The translations under genes were made by a program, and so were the position numbers. Source: Allium sativum (taxonomy: Eukaryota > Streptophyta > Magnoliopsida > Asparagales > Amaryllidaceae). Taken from it: a stretch of DNA of 64,000 nucleotides. Below the pieces are notes generated by a model. That model made no database searches. It saw nothing but the letters and a program-made list of their open reading frames with translations, and had not been told where the DNA came from. This document shows, in pieces, positions 10,821-21,253 of this stretch (the first letter of the stretch is position 1; each line of letters starts with the position of its first letter). The stretch lies in NCBI GenBank assembly GCA_030737875.1, contig CM060911.1, positions 56,055,001 through 56,119,000 of the forward strand. Reading direction: 5' to 3'.

Positions 10821-13627
10821 TGTGTTGAAAGGTGTGCCAGGCAGTTGTGGACGATCATCACAGGTAAACAACAACATCGGAACCTGTCGTAACTCATAGT
10901 AAAAGGATAAAATATAATAGAACATATACAACAGGTATTAATAGTGAAGCAGAAAACACCAAACTTCCATAACAACTAGAAAGTAATATCCATACACGTT
11001 GATAACAACAGTAGTGTTTATACAACTTTGCCTCACTACAGTACTCAGAGAAGAATAACAATCAAAGGAAATCCAAATACTATATGGTAGGTAAGATAAT
11101 ACGCTAGCCTCCTACTCGCCTCCGAACTGCAACATCATCCTCACTAAGCTATCACCTGTCACTTGCTTCCTAGTTTGCCCATCCAACAATAGGATGAACA
11201 ACCCAAGGTAATAAGAGGGAAACATAAAACCTGAAGTCAGATAACAGTCTCAGTGAGCGATAAAACAGCTAACTAACATCATCAATAAAGTATTTGATAA
11301 TGGATAGATAGACATACTAATCTACCCACAACACCAGAGAAGAACCCAAACCTGCCTTCTCCACATCCGACAGTGATAGCCTTTACAATCCATTCAACCA
11401 AAAGAACAACTCAACCATGGCATTCAAAATTCAATAGCAATCACACAACTAGTTATATCTCATGTAAAACAATCCTAATCGAACTCAACATCCATCAAGC
11501 ACAAGCCCCAGAGGCCTAAACTAATATCAGAAAAACACTTAAGAAACATCTCCTTCAATGTTGGATAATCTACGTGAGACAGTACAACAATCAATCATTC
11601 TTGACTGATTCCGGCTATCACCGCCAATCCTTCTTTGAAACTATCGTTAATCGTACGACGGCCAACCTTGCTATATGTCAAGGGCTAATGGTAACACCAG
11701 TTCTAGCATAAACTCCATACGCCTTTCAACAATACGTATGTTTGTCCAAACTTGACAACTAGGCCTTTCAACGATATCCAGGGTACTCGACCAGCAACCT
11801 TCCGGTATTTTAGGTGCCCTTATTGTACAACTGCTTTGAGCCTGCTAGAACTTACGACAATGATTACTTCTCAACCTTCATATCTCTAGTCATCCAACTT
11901 GACAACTTTTCATAGCTCAAGCAACCTTGTCGAGAAACCAATATCCACCAACTCATAACCTTTGAGTTGCCACCTCATTCGTTGTTCTACATCGATCAAC
12001 GAACACATTTAACACTTTGAATATTCCCACTTGAATACTCCTCGAAGTCACAACAACACCGAACCAAATATCATCGATATCTGTTTCAACACAATTCATA
12101 GCGTTACATCCATTTGCTACGAAATAAACCACAACGTCCATGCCACCAACCACAGGGTTTAAAGCGCACTGTGCAAATCTTAGTCGTACCCAAAAAATAT
12201 TTTTTTTCAGAAATGACCATGTGCGACCGACCCTTTGGTGCGACTAACCCCCTGGTGCGACTGAGCCCTGGTGCAACCGACCTACAGGCCATGCTCGACC
12301 CCATTCTCCAAAAACATGACCGACCGACACCGTCTCTGACCGACCCTACCTTAGGCCGGCCCCATCCTTGCTCGACCCGAACCCCTTCGTGACCGACCAC
12401 CTTTAGCTTGGATGCACGACTGACCACTTCAATTTGGCCCACCATGTTCTACTCGACCCAGACCCGCCTTGCACGACCACATTTTTTTCTCGACCCAACA
12501 CCAGGCTCGACCCCTCCATGCACAACCCAAACTCAAGCTCGACCGACGAGAAGCTGTACTAAACTTGTACTACATGCTCGACCCTTGGCCTGTACAGCCC
12601 CAATTCAAGTCGAATTTTAACCAAAACTTTGCCAATCGACAATATCAACAAAATCAACTCATCTAATTCATCCAATACAACCATAAGCATGTTATGAAAT
12701 CATTAACAACATGAATATGACAATTTTCACCAAAATTATGCAAACTTCACCAAAATCATGATAAATGAACATATGAACTAAATTATGGATCTAACTTGCA
12801 TAAACATATGAAATAGCACAGAAATTATCGGTTTTAAGTTGCTAAATTAGATCCTATGGAGATTTATATGAAAATAGACTTACCATGATGTAGATCTAAG
12901 AGAAAACACTTGAAAATGATGAAGTAAAGATCATAGAACTTATATACTTGATTGAATCCATGTGAGAGATGCATATCACTCACCAATTCTCCAAAATAAC
13001 CCAATAACACTTAGATCTAGATTCGGACAGCAAAGAATTTGATCCAAACTCTTCAATTCGATGATCTCTTCCTTGGAATGATGTAGATCTAGCTTCCAAC
13101 AATGTAGATCTTCGATTCTTTAATGCAGATCTCGAACTTTAACTGTGGAAAGGTGTAGGAGAATGGAGAAATGGAGGATCACAAGCTCCTCCAAATGAGA
13201 GAATGGAGAAAGTAAACTATTCTCCATGCCTCCTGCCCCTTATTTATAGTCTCCCACAACCCACTAAAGGGCCCCACCAAATCAGCCATTATGGCATACC
13301 AAACCTGAATAACCAACTAAAAACCTTAAAAAAATGATTCCTCCCAAGCCGCTGAGCCAAAACTTTAATGTGACCACTCTACGGAAAGGGAAACAACATT
13401 TCCTTTTTAATGGCACAGATCTAAACACCTAATTCGATCTTAGTCAAAAGTTATTCCCTGTACAAAACTGACATGGGTAAAATGGTCACAAACAAAATTA
13501 ATAAAAATTATGGACATGACTTACATCCCCATAAACAACATATTAAAATATGAGAATGATCCAACCCTCAAGGAATAAAATAAATATATTTGACGATCCT
13601 CTGATATGTAAAATGCGGGTTGTTACA
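10821..13627 (-). mobile_element. S1 solo LTR, main part (E2 family, reverse)
   Basis: The reverse complement starts TGTAACAACCCGC at 13627 and follows the E2 LTR through TATAAATA (13241-13248), GGTAAGT (12878-12884), a GGTCGGTCG-rich part (about 12210-12560) and the 3' end. Together with 1104-1146 it totals about 2.85 kb, close to the 2,715-bp E2 LTR. No internal region or second LTR is present and ACGTA flanks both ends, so it is a solo LTR left by LTR-LTR recombination. Confidence 0.88.
12210..12560 (-). repeat. GACCGACC/CTCGACCC-rich segment of S1
   Basis: Many short GACCGACC, CTCGACCC and GTGCGACTGA motifs occur, corresponding to the GGTCGGTCG segments of the E2 LTRs. Open frames here (12104-12666) come from the repeat and are not genes. 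Confidence 0.65.
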
Positions 13628-13632
13628 ACGTA
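13628..13632. repeat. Right TSD of S1 (ACGTA)
   Basis: This matches 1099-1103. Confidence 0.75.
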
Positions 13633-14793
13633 TCTAAACATTACACGAACCTAGTACTATATAGTTCACAGATGCTAAAGCACGTGTGTTCATGACTTCA
13701 TGGCAATTTTGTTCAAGCACAGTTTCATATTTATGCTGCCCAAATTGGTAAATTGTTGTTCTAAGGTCGAATCATGTGTTCAAATTAGTTTCTAAAGATC
13801 TAAACATCCCAAAATAAAGCCCCTACGCCCGAAATGCAAAAATCAACAAATGTTTCCTGAAACAAGCAAGAATCAGCACCTAAAAATTTAAATAGACCTG
13901 GAAATTATCGGATTCAATCATGGAAGCACCTTAGAGCTTGGGTTCGGCTTGGTTTTTGGATGAAACTGGTTAAATTGAGGTCGAATTTGGGTTAGAAACC
14001 TGGGTAGCTAGTCGGTGACTAGGTGGATGGGGTCTGGCGTTCGGCGCCAGTGCTGGATCGGCAAAGGCAGGAGCAATTTCAATAGATCGAAAACAGAGAG
14101 ATTAGGAATATTGTAGCCCTAGTTTTCTATAAGAAAAATGAAGAATGGAGATAAAAGGAGTGGGCCGTATATAATATAGAAGAAATAGGGAAAAATTTGT
14201 TAAGTATAAAGGTCGGTGCCAACCCATAGACTATGGGCTGATACCGACCCATACTACTTCGATAAAAAAGTGACGCCCTTCTTTCAAAAGCAAACTCGCG
14301 TACTCCTAACCCCATGGCAAAAATATCGAGTTAAGATAGCTTGTCCTGAGCCAAACCTGAATGCCAATATGACAACACCAAATTATGGGCTTTGGATCAA
14401 TAGTGGTCTCTCAAAAGGGTTAGCAGTTTGGTCCCAGATCACACCTTTGAGAGAAATGTATCTTCATTAGTCCAGAGCACATCATGTTTCCAACATGAAT
14501 GTACTCTAGGGGCAAAATATTAACCCTAGTATAACCCCGATAGATATTCATACAGAATCACAATGAAAAACAGAGAGGTACAACCTTGGAATTAGATGAA
14601 ACCTCACTAAAACGACTATGAGAATGTATCTAAGCCACTGCCCAAATTTCAGAGAAAAAAAAGCTACGTACATGGATTAATGCCGACCCATGATGGGTCG
14701 GTAGTGACCCATGGTATTAGCTCCTATGGTCGCACTATCCACATTCTCCTAGCAATGCAAGCAAGAGGCTACATAAGAAATTCCAAGTCAATC
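13633..14793. other. Unassigned 1.16-kb stretch
   Basis: It continues 873-1098 across S1. There is no long ORF and no match to the other LTRs. On the reverse strand it looks promoter-like: TATATAATATA-type sequence near 14165-14177, then a pyrimidine-rich leader. A strong hairpin lies at 14211-14249, and a second ACCGACCC/GGGTCGGT pair at about 14681-14705. It could be an unrecognised old LTR or a fragment of a host gene's 5' region. Confidence 0.35.
14211..14249. repeat. Two-step hairpin GGTCGGT / CCCATAG
   Basis: GGTCGGT (14211-14217) pairs with ACCGACC (14243-14249). Inside it, CCCATAG (14223-14229) pairs with CTATGGG (14231-14237) around one base. The role is unknown. Confidence 0.6.
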
Positions 14794-15274
14794 TGTAACA
14801 ACCTACTTTTTTAACAAACAATAATTAGTTAATGGAATAGTTAATTAAGGAATAAACTGGTAAACTAAGTATTAATCAGAAAAATATTGAAAATTAAATA
14901 AAAATGGATATCACCTTTGTGTCTGTTTTGTGTCCGTTATGAAATTATGATTCAAATAGACTTTTAGTTTATGTAAATCGGACTAAGGATGAACAATTTA
15001 TGATCATAAGAAGTTTGCAAAATTAAAGAATTTAATTTATAAATAGAAAATTAATTAACGGTAAAAGTGTGACCCAACCCTTAGGTGGGTCGACACATGT
15101 GCCTGGGTCGATACTTGTTGAAGGTGTGTCGACCCACCCGAGAGCAGGGAAGGTTCCTGCACCTGAATCTGGTCTAGTTTATGTGTTATATTTTTTGCTG
15201 ACTCAGTGGTGACATGTATTGAACGATTTGATTTTAACTCCTAATATCCTACAGTTTATAATTATCCTAACATA

Positions 15275-15284
15275 TATATAAATA
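15275..15284 (+). promoter_or_regulatory. TATA box of E5 LTR
   Basis: TATATAAATA is followed about 30 bp later by a CTTCTTCCTCC-rich leader. Confidence 0.55.
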
Positions 15285-15887
15285 GGCTAGTAGTCTCACC
15301 ATTTTCTTACAAATAAACATTTCTTCATCTTCTTCCTCCTCCAAGTTATGCTCTAAATATTTAGAAAATATTTACAAAACCTAGATTGAAGGGATGATAC
15401 TTGTTTTTATTCTACAACAAATATTTCAATGACCTTTTCTGGATCTACAACAAACTTATATGAGTATTACTGTGATTTTCATATTTCTTCTAAGTTAAAG
15501 TTAAATAAATACAATAGTTGTAGTAGTAATCTAAATAAAAAGAACTTTGACAGTAAATATATATTGGATCTGAAAAGTAATAATGCTTATAAGTTTATTC
15601 TTATATTTTATTATTCTTTATATATTTGTCAATTACCTTTTCATTTTCAGTTATTATTTGTTTATATGTACATCTTTCTTCCTTTTCCCATTTTCTGTCA
15701 TTTGTTTAATTTACAGTCTTATTATGCCTTTACCATTTTAGTTGCATAAAATTGGAATAATATGAAATAACGTTAAAAAGGGAAATTGGGATTATTAGAA
15801 TTTGTACTGTAAATTGGGATTATTATAAAGGAAGAATATGTAAACATGAATAGGTTAAACTCAATTTTATATTAAATAGACATGTCA

Positions 15888-16082
15888 TTTGTAAACATGT
15901 ATTTGACATTAATTTGTAGACATATTAATATGGCATTGATTTGGTGAACATGAATTTGACATCAATTTATAGACATATTAATATAGGCATTGATTTGGTG
16001 AACGTTTATTTGGGATTAATTTGTAGATATGTTAATATGGCATTGATTGTAAAACATGTAATTAGCATTAATCTATATATAT
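15888..16082 (+). repeat. About 52-bp tandem repeats in E5
   Basis: Roughly 3.5 units around TTGACATTAATTTGTAGACA and ATGGCATTGATTTGGTGAAC. A further partial unit appears across the E2 insertion at 46712-46745. Confidence 0.65.
16078..16082. repeat. Left TSD of E2 (TATAT)
   Basis: TATAT recurs at 46707-46711. It is low-complexity, but both copies abut the LTR ends exactly. Confidence 0.7.
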
Positions 16083-18797
16083 TGTAACAACCTGTATTTT
16101 ACGTGTTGGAAGGTCATAAAATATTTTTATTTCATTCCCTGAGGGTTGGATCATTCTCATCTTTTAATATGTTGCTTATGGGGATGTGAGACATGTCCAT
16201 AATTTTTTACCAATTTTGTTTATGACCATTTTGCCCCTATCAGTCTTGTGTAGGGAATAAACTTTGACTCGGGTCGAATCAGAGGATGAGATCTGCGCCA
16301 TTAGAAAGGAATTGATGATTGTTTATCTGTAGAGTGGTTACATTAAAGTTTTGGTTCAGCGGTTTGGGAGGAATCGCTGTTTTAAGGTTTTCTAGTTGGT
16401 TATTCAGGATTTTGAAGCCACAATGGGATGATTGGGAAGGCCCATTAGTGGGCTGGTGGAAACTATAAATAGGGGGTGAGAGGTAGGGAAAATGGTTTAG
16501 TTTCTCGATTCTCTCATTAGTTGGCCTATGCTCCTCCTTTCTCTAACACCTTTCCACCATTAAAAAACAAAATCTAAAGAGGGAAATCATAGATCTACAC
16601 CATTGGAGGCTAGACCTACATCAATTAAAGGGTGAATTTATCAAATCAAGGAGTTCGGATTCAATTACTTGCTATCTGAAATCTTATTACATTGATTTTA
16701 GCTTATTTTGGAGAATCGGTGAGTGGTTTACATCTCTCACATGGATTCAATGAAGTGTATGAGTGTTTGATCATATTTTTCATCTATTTCAAGTGTTTTT
16801 CCATAGATCTATGCATTGGTAAGTCCATTTTCATATGAGTCACCCTATGATCTATTTTAGCAAGTTGAACCGATAATTTCTATATTATTTCATATGATTA
16901 TGTAAGTTAGATCTATAGTTTTGTTCATGTGTTCATTTACCATGATTTTTGGAGTAATTTGCAAAATTTTGGTGAGAATTGTCATATTCATGTTGTTATT
17001 GTTAGTGATTCTATGACATGCTTATGATGGTATTGGATGTATTAGATAAGCACATTTCATCGATGTGTCGATTGGAGGAGTTTTGGTCGAAATTGGAGTT
17101 GCATTGGAGATTGCAGGTTTTTGGCCACACATATGGGGGCGGTCGTGCAATCCTGGTCGGTCGCAAAGTTCTGTCTTGGAGAACTAGTCGGAAAGTGGCT
17201 TAGTCGGTCTCCTTGCCTAGTCGTTCGGTCATAATGATGGGGTGATCAAGCAGTGGGTCGAGCGAGCCTAGAAGAGAATGGTTGATCGAGCGAGCCTAGA
17301 AAAGAATAGTTGGTCGAGCGAGCCAAGGCTCAAGTGCAGGGTCGGTCGTGCATTTTTGCCTTGTCAAATGATGAGTCATCGCTCCTAGCGGAATAGGTTG
17401 GTCGGTCCCAATTGGTCGGGTCGTTTGTTAAGGAGGGAAGTTTAGGAATGCAGGTGGAGGCTGGTCAGTCATGCGGAGCTGGGTGGGTCGATCCTATACT
17501 GGTCGGTCACGCTCCCAGGGATCGGTCGTGCTCCTAGGGGTCGGTCGGTCGAGTATGGTTTTCAGCAGCACTTTTAAAACGTTGTGGTGAATGGTCTATG
17601 TGTTTTGGTTTGTTTTCTCTAGCAAACTAATGTGGTGCTATGGATTGTTTTGGATCTTATGATTGATGATTTCCTTGGTTCAAAAGTGGTGATAACTTCG
17701 AGGTGAATTCAATGGGGTATATCGAAGTAAGGTGGTGTATACGTTGCCAATCGTAGTACAATAGGTGAAACTACAACTCAAAAGTGTCATGAGTTGGATG
17801 ATAATGGTAGGATAGTCGTCGTTGATGACGACTAGAGATACTGAAGACCGAGATATTATTGTTTTTGTAGGTTCTAGCGGGCTCAAAGCAGGGCTTACAT
17901 GATTTCACTATATGTTCGAGAATCCTAGGTTTTTGTCGTATGGACTAGATACATTTCGTTGTATAGTGTGTGGGGTTTCAGCTAGAACAGGGGTCCACCA
18001 TTGACCCTTGAAGGATGGCAAATTGTTTGGCCGGTTATACGATTAACGATGGTTTCGAAGCAAGGTTGGCGGTGATAGCCAGAGTCAGTCATGGATGTTT
18101 GGATGCTTGGTCGTAATGATAATTGAGTTGCTACTGCCATGTATGAATGGTTGTTTAAATTGAATTGTTGTTCCTTTGGATGTACAGACCGTAAAGGCTA
18201 TCACTGTCAGAGGTGGGGAAGGCAGTTATGAGTACTTCTCTGGTGTTTTGGTAGATTGGTTCGTTTATCTACCTATTCTCATATACTTTATTGATAATGT
18301 TTTTTAGTTGTTTTATCGCTCACTATGACTGTTGTCTGACTTAAGGTTTTATGTTTCCCTCTTATTACCTTGGGGTGTTCATCTGATTGTTTGGATGGGT
18401 AGACTAGGTGGTAGGTGACAGGTGATTGCTTAGTGAGGACGATGTTGCTGTTCGGAGGCGAGCAGGAGGCTAGCATACTATTTTCACTAGTATCTAGTAT
18501 TTGAATTTCCACTATTTGTTATTCCCTGAGTGTTGTAGGGAGGAAAATTGTGCAAACACTATTGTTGTTATCCACGTGTATGAGAATTACTTTCTAGTTT
18601 CCATGAAAGTTTAGTGTTTTTCTGCTTAACTATCACTACCTGTTGTATATGTTCTATTATATTTTATCCTTGCGCTGTGAGTTTACGACAGGTTCCGATG
18701 ATATTTACCTATCTTGATGGTCATCCATCGCTGTCGTGCACACCTTTCAGCGCATTATTTCTCTTGTATAGTGCACGGATTATGGGTGGTCATCACA
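16083..18797 (+). repeat. E2 5' LTR (2,715 bp)
   Basis: Runs from TGTAACAACCTG to GGTCATCACA. It has a TATAAATA box (16464-16471), GTAAGT (16819-16824) and a GGTCGGTCG/GGTCGAGCGAGCC-rich segment (about 17040-17560). A CCTCTTATTACCTTGG tract near the 3' end is also in the E4 LTR. Short open frames in it are not conserved as proteins. Confidence 0.92.
17040..17560 (+). repeat. GGTCGGTCG-rich segment of E2 5' LTR
   Basis: Irregular copies of GGTCGGTCGTGC and GGTCGAGCGAGCC are spread over 0.5 kb. The 3' LTR match is about 35015-35420. Confidence 0.65.
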
Positions 18798-18799
18798 TT

Positions 18800-18811
18800 T
18801 GGTATCAGAGC
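18800..18811 (+). other. Primer-binding site of E2
   Basis: TGGTATCAGAGC begins two bases after the LTR end and matches initiator tRNA-Met. Confidence 0.92.
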
Positions 18812-18951
18812 TCTAGTTAACGATTTTGGCTAAAGTTCGAAGACGTCATTATGTATGAGAGACGTTCTTGTAGATTTCAGTTGGATACTTACTATATATA
18901 TTAGTATATATAGTAGTAGCAGTTGTTTTCCTTTAGTAGTTTTTCTTGAAA

Positions 18952-19525
18952 ATGGCTAATTATTCTAAACTGCAGATTTAGAACCAGTAGATGAGCATCA
19001 AGAGACGTTGCAAGGGAAGTTGGCACTGGAGAGGGAAATGGCGGTGAACCAAATTACCCGGCCATGTTTGAAACCATGGTAGAAGCATTTATGCGAAAGG
19101 TACCCGCTCCAGTGGCTGCTATAGTAGATGTAGGTGTGCGAGTTCGTAAAGTAGTGGATTTTGCAAAGTTGTGCAAGGACTTTACATCTCTGGGGGGAAA
19201 ACCATTCAAAGGAACCGACCCAGCTGAAGAGCTTCAGAGGTGGATGGATTTTAGTGTCTGAATCTTTGGAGATTTGGGGTTAGATGATGCAAATAAGAGG
19301 AAGCTTGCGTCAAGGTAGCTACAAGGCAGGGCCATGGAATAGTGGAATTCAGTTACACTTGAAACTCCTAAGGAAGAGATTTCATGGGAAAAATTCCAAA
19401 CTAAGTTTGAAGCCAAATTCTTTTCCACGGATCAGAAATCTGTTCTCTTCAAGAAGTTTGTAGAACTGAAGCAGAATGGCAGATTAGTGCTAGATTACGT
19501 TTCTAATCTCGAGACTTTTTCCAAA
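18952..19525 (+). pseudogene. E2 gag, N-terminal part
   Basis: The clearest frame starts near 19064 and reads VVDFAKLCKDFTSLGGKPFK, matching the E4 gag segment VDFAKLCKDYTNLGG. It continues after a stop at about 19259 through DLGLDDANKRKLAS, the capsid-like WxxxF region and QKSVLFKKFVELKQNGRL. At least three in-frame stops occur. It is cut at 19525, where E3 inserted between TSD copies CCAAA, and resumes at 30323. Gag would form the virus-like particle. Confidence 0.8.
19521..19525. repeat. Left TSD of E3 (CCAAA)
   Basis: CCAAA recurs at 30318-30322. Removing E3 and one copy rejoins the E2 gag coding sequence. Confidence 0.93.
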
Positions 19526-19754
19526 TGTAACAACCCGAATTTGAACAACTTGTTAAGACAAGAATCAAGGCAGAATTAAATTATAAATTCAGAATCAGGA
19601 TAAACGGGTTGCGCCATTGCGTTCGTCTCGGAAAAATACGCGGAATAGAGTCCGAAATTTCGTAAATCGGAGTCCGTATGACCGAGATATGGCCTCGCAA
19701 AGTTTCACGAAAATTCAAATCCGAAAACAGATTTGAATTCAGCCCAAAAAAGAA

Positions 19755-19772
19755 GGCGGGAAAATTCCCGCC
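19755..19772. promoter_or_regulatory. E2F-like inverted repeat, E3 5' LTR
   Basis: GGCGGGAAAATTCCCGCC: eight-base arms around AA. The reverse strand reads TTTTCCCGCC, matching the E2F consensus. The 3' LTR copy at 26061-26078 is identical. Confidence 0.5.
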
Positions 19773-19786
19773 AGACACACAGGGTG

Positions 19787-19912
19787 TCGACACCCATGTC
19801 GACATGGATATCGACCCCCCCTCCAGGGGGTCGACATGGGTGTCGACCCCGGGGTCGACCCCCCTCCAGGGGGTCGACATGGGTGTCGACCCCTGGGTCG
19901 ACCCCCCCTGGT
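19787..19912. repeat. GTCGAC palindrome cluster, E3 5' LTR
   Basis: Eight GTCGAC sites in about 125 bp, in alternating GGGGGTCGACATGG and GTGTCGACCCC contexts. The 3' LTR copy is about 26088-26215. Several open frames across it are repeat artefacts. Confidence 0.85.
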
Positions 19913-19997
19913 CGAACCAGCGACCTGGTGCACGTGCTTCTGGGTTTGGCTCGGTTTTGGAGGCTTGTGACGAATTTCAGTGGTTCAAATCTATCCT

Positions 19998-20066
19998 AGG
20001 GTTTATCCTACGGCCTAAACTACTCCTAATCTCTATAAAAAGACCCCTAAGCCTACCCTAAACCCT
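19998..20066 (+). promoter_or_regulatory. TATA box flanked by telo-box motifs, E3 5' LTR
   Basis: AGGGTTTA (19998-20005), TATAAAAA (20034-20041) and TAAACCCT (20059-20066). The telo-box is a known element near start sites of plant ribosomal and cell-cycle genes. The 3' LTR TATA is at 26338-26345. Transcription should start about 30 bp after the TATA box. Confidence 0.6.
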
Positions 20067-20297
20067 CACAAATCACTCATGCCATGAAGTGCTGCCCAAA
20101 TGCCAAGTGATCATGGCCTCCATCTCCAACTCCAAGAGACTATGCATGCAAATCGGATCCGAATCGAAAGGTGCAAGCTTGCTACACCAAATCAAGGCTC
20201 GATCAACATTGCTACGGCGATTTCATGACGGTTCTTCATCAAAGGAGCTACCTTTCTTCGTCACGACGATGCATAATCCTTCCCTAAGCCTCGCTAT

Positions 20298-20303
20298 GTA
20301 AGT
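20298..20303 (+). other. Splice-donor-like GTAAGT, E3 5' LTR
   Basis: GTAAGT lies about 260 bp after the TATA box and is repeated at 26602-26607 in the 3' LTR. With the CAG at 23668-23670 it defines a possible 3,373-bp intron holding all the repeat arrays. Confidence 0.5.
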
Positions 20304-20572
20304 TCTAGCTACTTGTAGATTCTAACGGTGGTTCTAATGTGACATGGGATAAAATGCGATGAAACATAAGTATGCTAGCTTATGTGAACCTAAATTTGCC
20401 CCTTTTCTATGATCTATGACCTTGGGCTAAGTTGTAGCGACTTAATCATGTCATTCATGTTATGTTTAACCTAGTATATCTTGCAAGTTTGAATCTTTAT
20501 CTATGAAATGTTAGCATGAACCTTTGGGAACCACTTGACTTGTGAAACATGGGCAAAGACTTGACTTGGGGC

Positions 20573-20800
20573 TTATGCATGTTTTTGGCCAAATTACCTT
20601 AGAATGCTATGCATGTTTGTGGCCAAATTCACTTATGATACTATGCATATTTGTGGCCAAATTCCCTTATGACACTATGCATGTTTGCGGCCAAATTCCC
20701 TTATGACATTATGCATGCTTGTGGCCAAATTCCCTTATGATACTATGCATGTTTGTGGCCAAATCCTCTTATGATACTATGCATGTTTGTGGCCAATATG
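20573..20800 (+). repeat. 34-bp tandem array, E3 5' LTR
   Basis: About seven units of TATGCATGTTTGTGGCCAAA plus TTCCCTTATGATAC. The 3' LTR array (about 26878-27095) has a part-unit deleted. There are no spacers, so it is not CRISPR-like. Confidence 0.85.
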
Positions 20801-21031
20801 TTGGCATAATACCCTACTATGTGACTCGCTTCCACTTGGGTTGGGAATACGTTTGGGTAGCTTAGGAAAAACGTGCGTATGAAATGAAAAACTTGACATG
20901 GGGTTTACATGAGAACATGACATTCATGATACATTTAAATATGGTCATGACACGTGGGGAAAACATGGAACTTGAACTAGACATGGGTGGGTTGTAAGTG
21001 TAATAAGAAACTAGACCAAACATGAAAGTGG

Positions 21032-21233
21032 CCAACTCGAGGTTGGGTTGAGTTTGTAGCATAAATCTACCCGGACCCGCCCGGCTTAACTAGTGGCTAC
21101 AAACAATAGGACCCAATGTGGGTAGTTGGTCATGTAGCACTTAAAACCCGAGGTTAGACTAGGTTGTGGTGTAAATCTACCCGGACCCGCCCGGCTTAAC
21201 TAGTAACCACAACAAAGTCTAATGTGAGAGGTT
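21032..21233 (+). other. Tandem pair of covarying hairpins, E3 5' LTR
   Basis: Hairpin A (21032-21129) has three stems: CCAACT/AGTTGG, TTGGGT/ACCCAA and GTTTGTAGC/GCTACAAAC. Hairpin B (21145-21233) has AACC/GGTT, TTAGAC/GTCTAA and GTTGTGGT/ACCACAAC. Both share a central loop with CTACCCGGACCCGCCCGG. The stems differ in sequence but stay paired. The 3' LTR pair is at 27331-27532. Confidence 0.65.
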
Positions 21234-21253
21234 GAGGTGCATTAATCTAATTA

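Larger units (their letters stand above)
14794..16082 (+). mobile_element. E5 LTR, left part (host of E2 and E6)
   Basis: Starts TGTAACAACCTAC and shows a diverged conserved block (about 14927-15000), GTCGAC/GTCGAT motifs in GGGTCGACAC context (about 15070-15139), a TATATAAATA box (15275-15284) and a T/C-rich leader. It is interrupted by E2 at 16083 and resumes for 69 bp at 46712-46780 before E6 interrupts it. Its end lies outside the window. As the outermost layer it is probably the oldest LTR here. Confidence 0.75.

Noticed and set aside
10821..13627. A second copy of E2 in reverse
   Set aside because: No primer site, interior or partner LTR is present, and the ACGTA TSD flanks the single LTR, so it is a solo LTR.
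14127..14470. Possible host gene first exon in the unassigned stretch
   Set aside because: TATA-like and leader-like features exist on the reverse strand, but frames are short and no splice pattern or protein family is evident.
18614..18820. Frame of 68 codons at the E2 LTR end
   Set aside because: It spans the LTR border and primer site and is disrupted in the other LTR.
19581..20061. Overlapping frames with STPGSTP / VDTHVD peptides
   Set aside because: They read the GTCGAC cluster in several frames at once, as at 25886-26365, and show no family.
20050..20070. Telomere-like CCCTAAACCCT
   Set aside because: It is one short motif near a start site, not a repeat tract; treated as a telo-box.
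20573..20800. Regular 34-bp direct repeats resembling a CRISPR array
   Set aside because: The units are back to back without unique spacers, vary in sequence, and lie in both LTRs of a plant retroelement.
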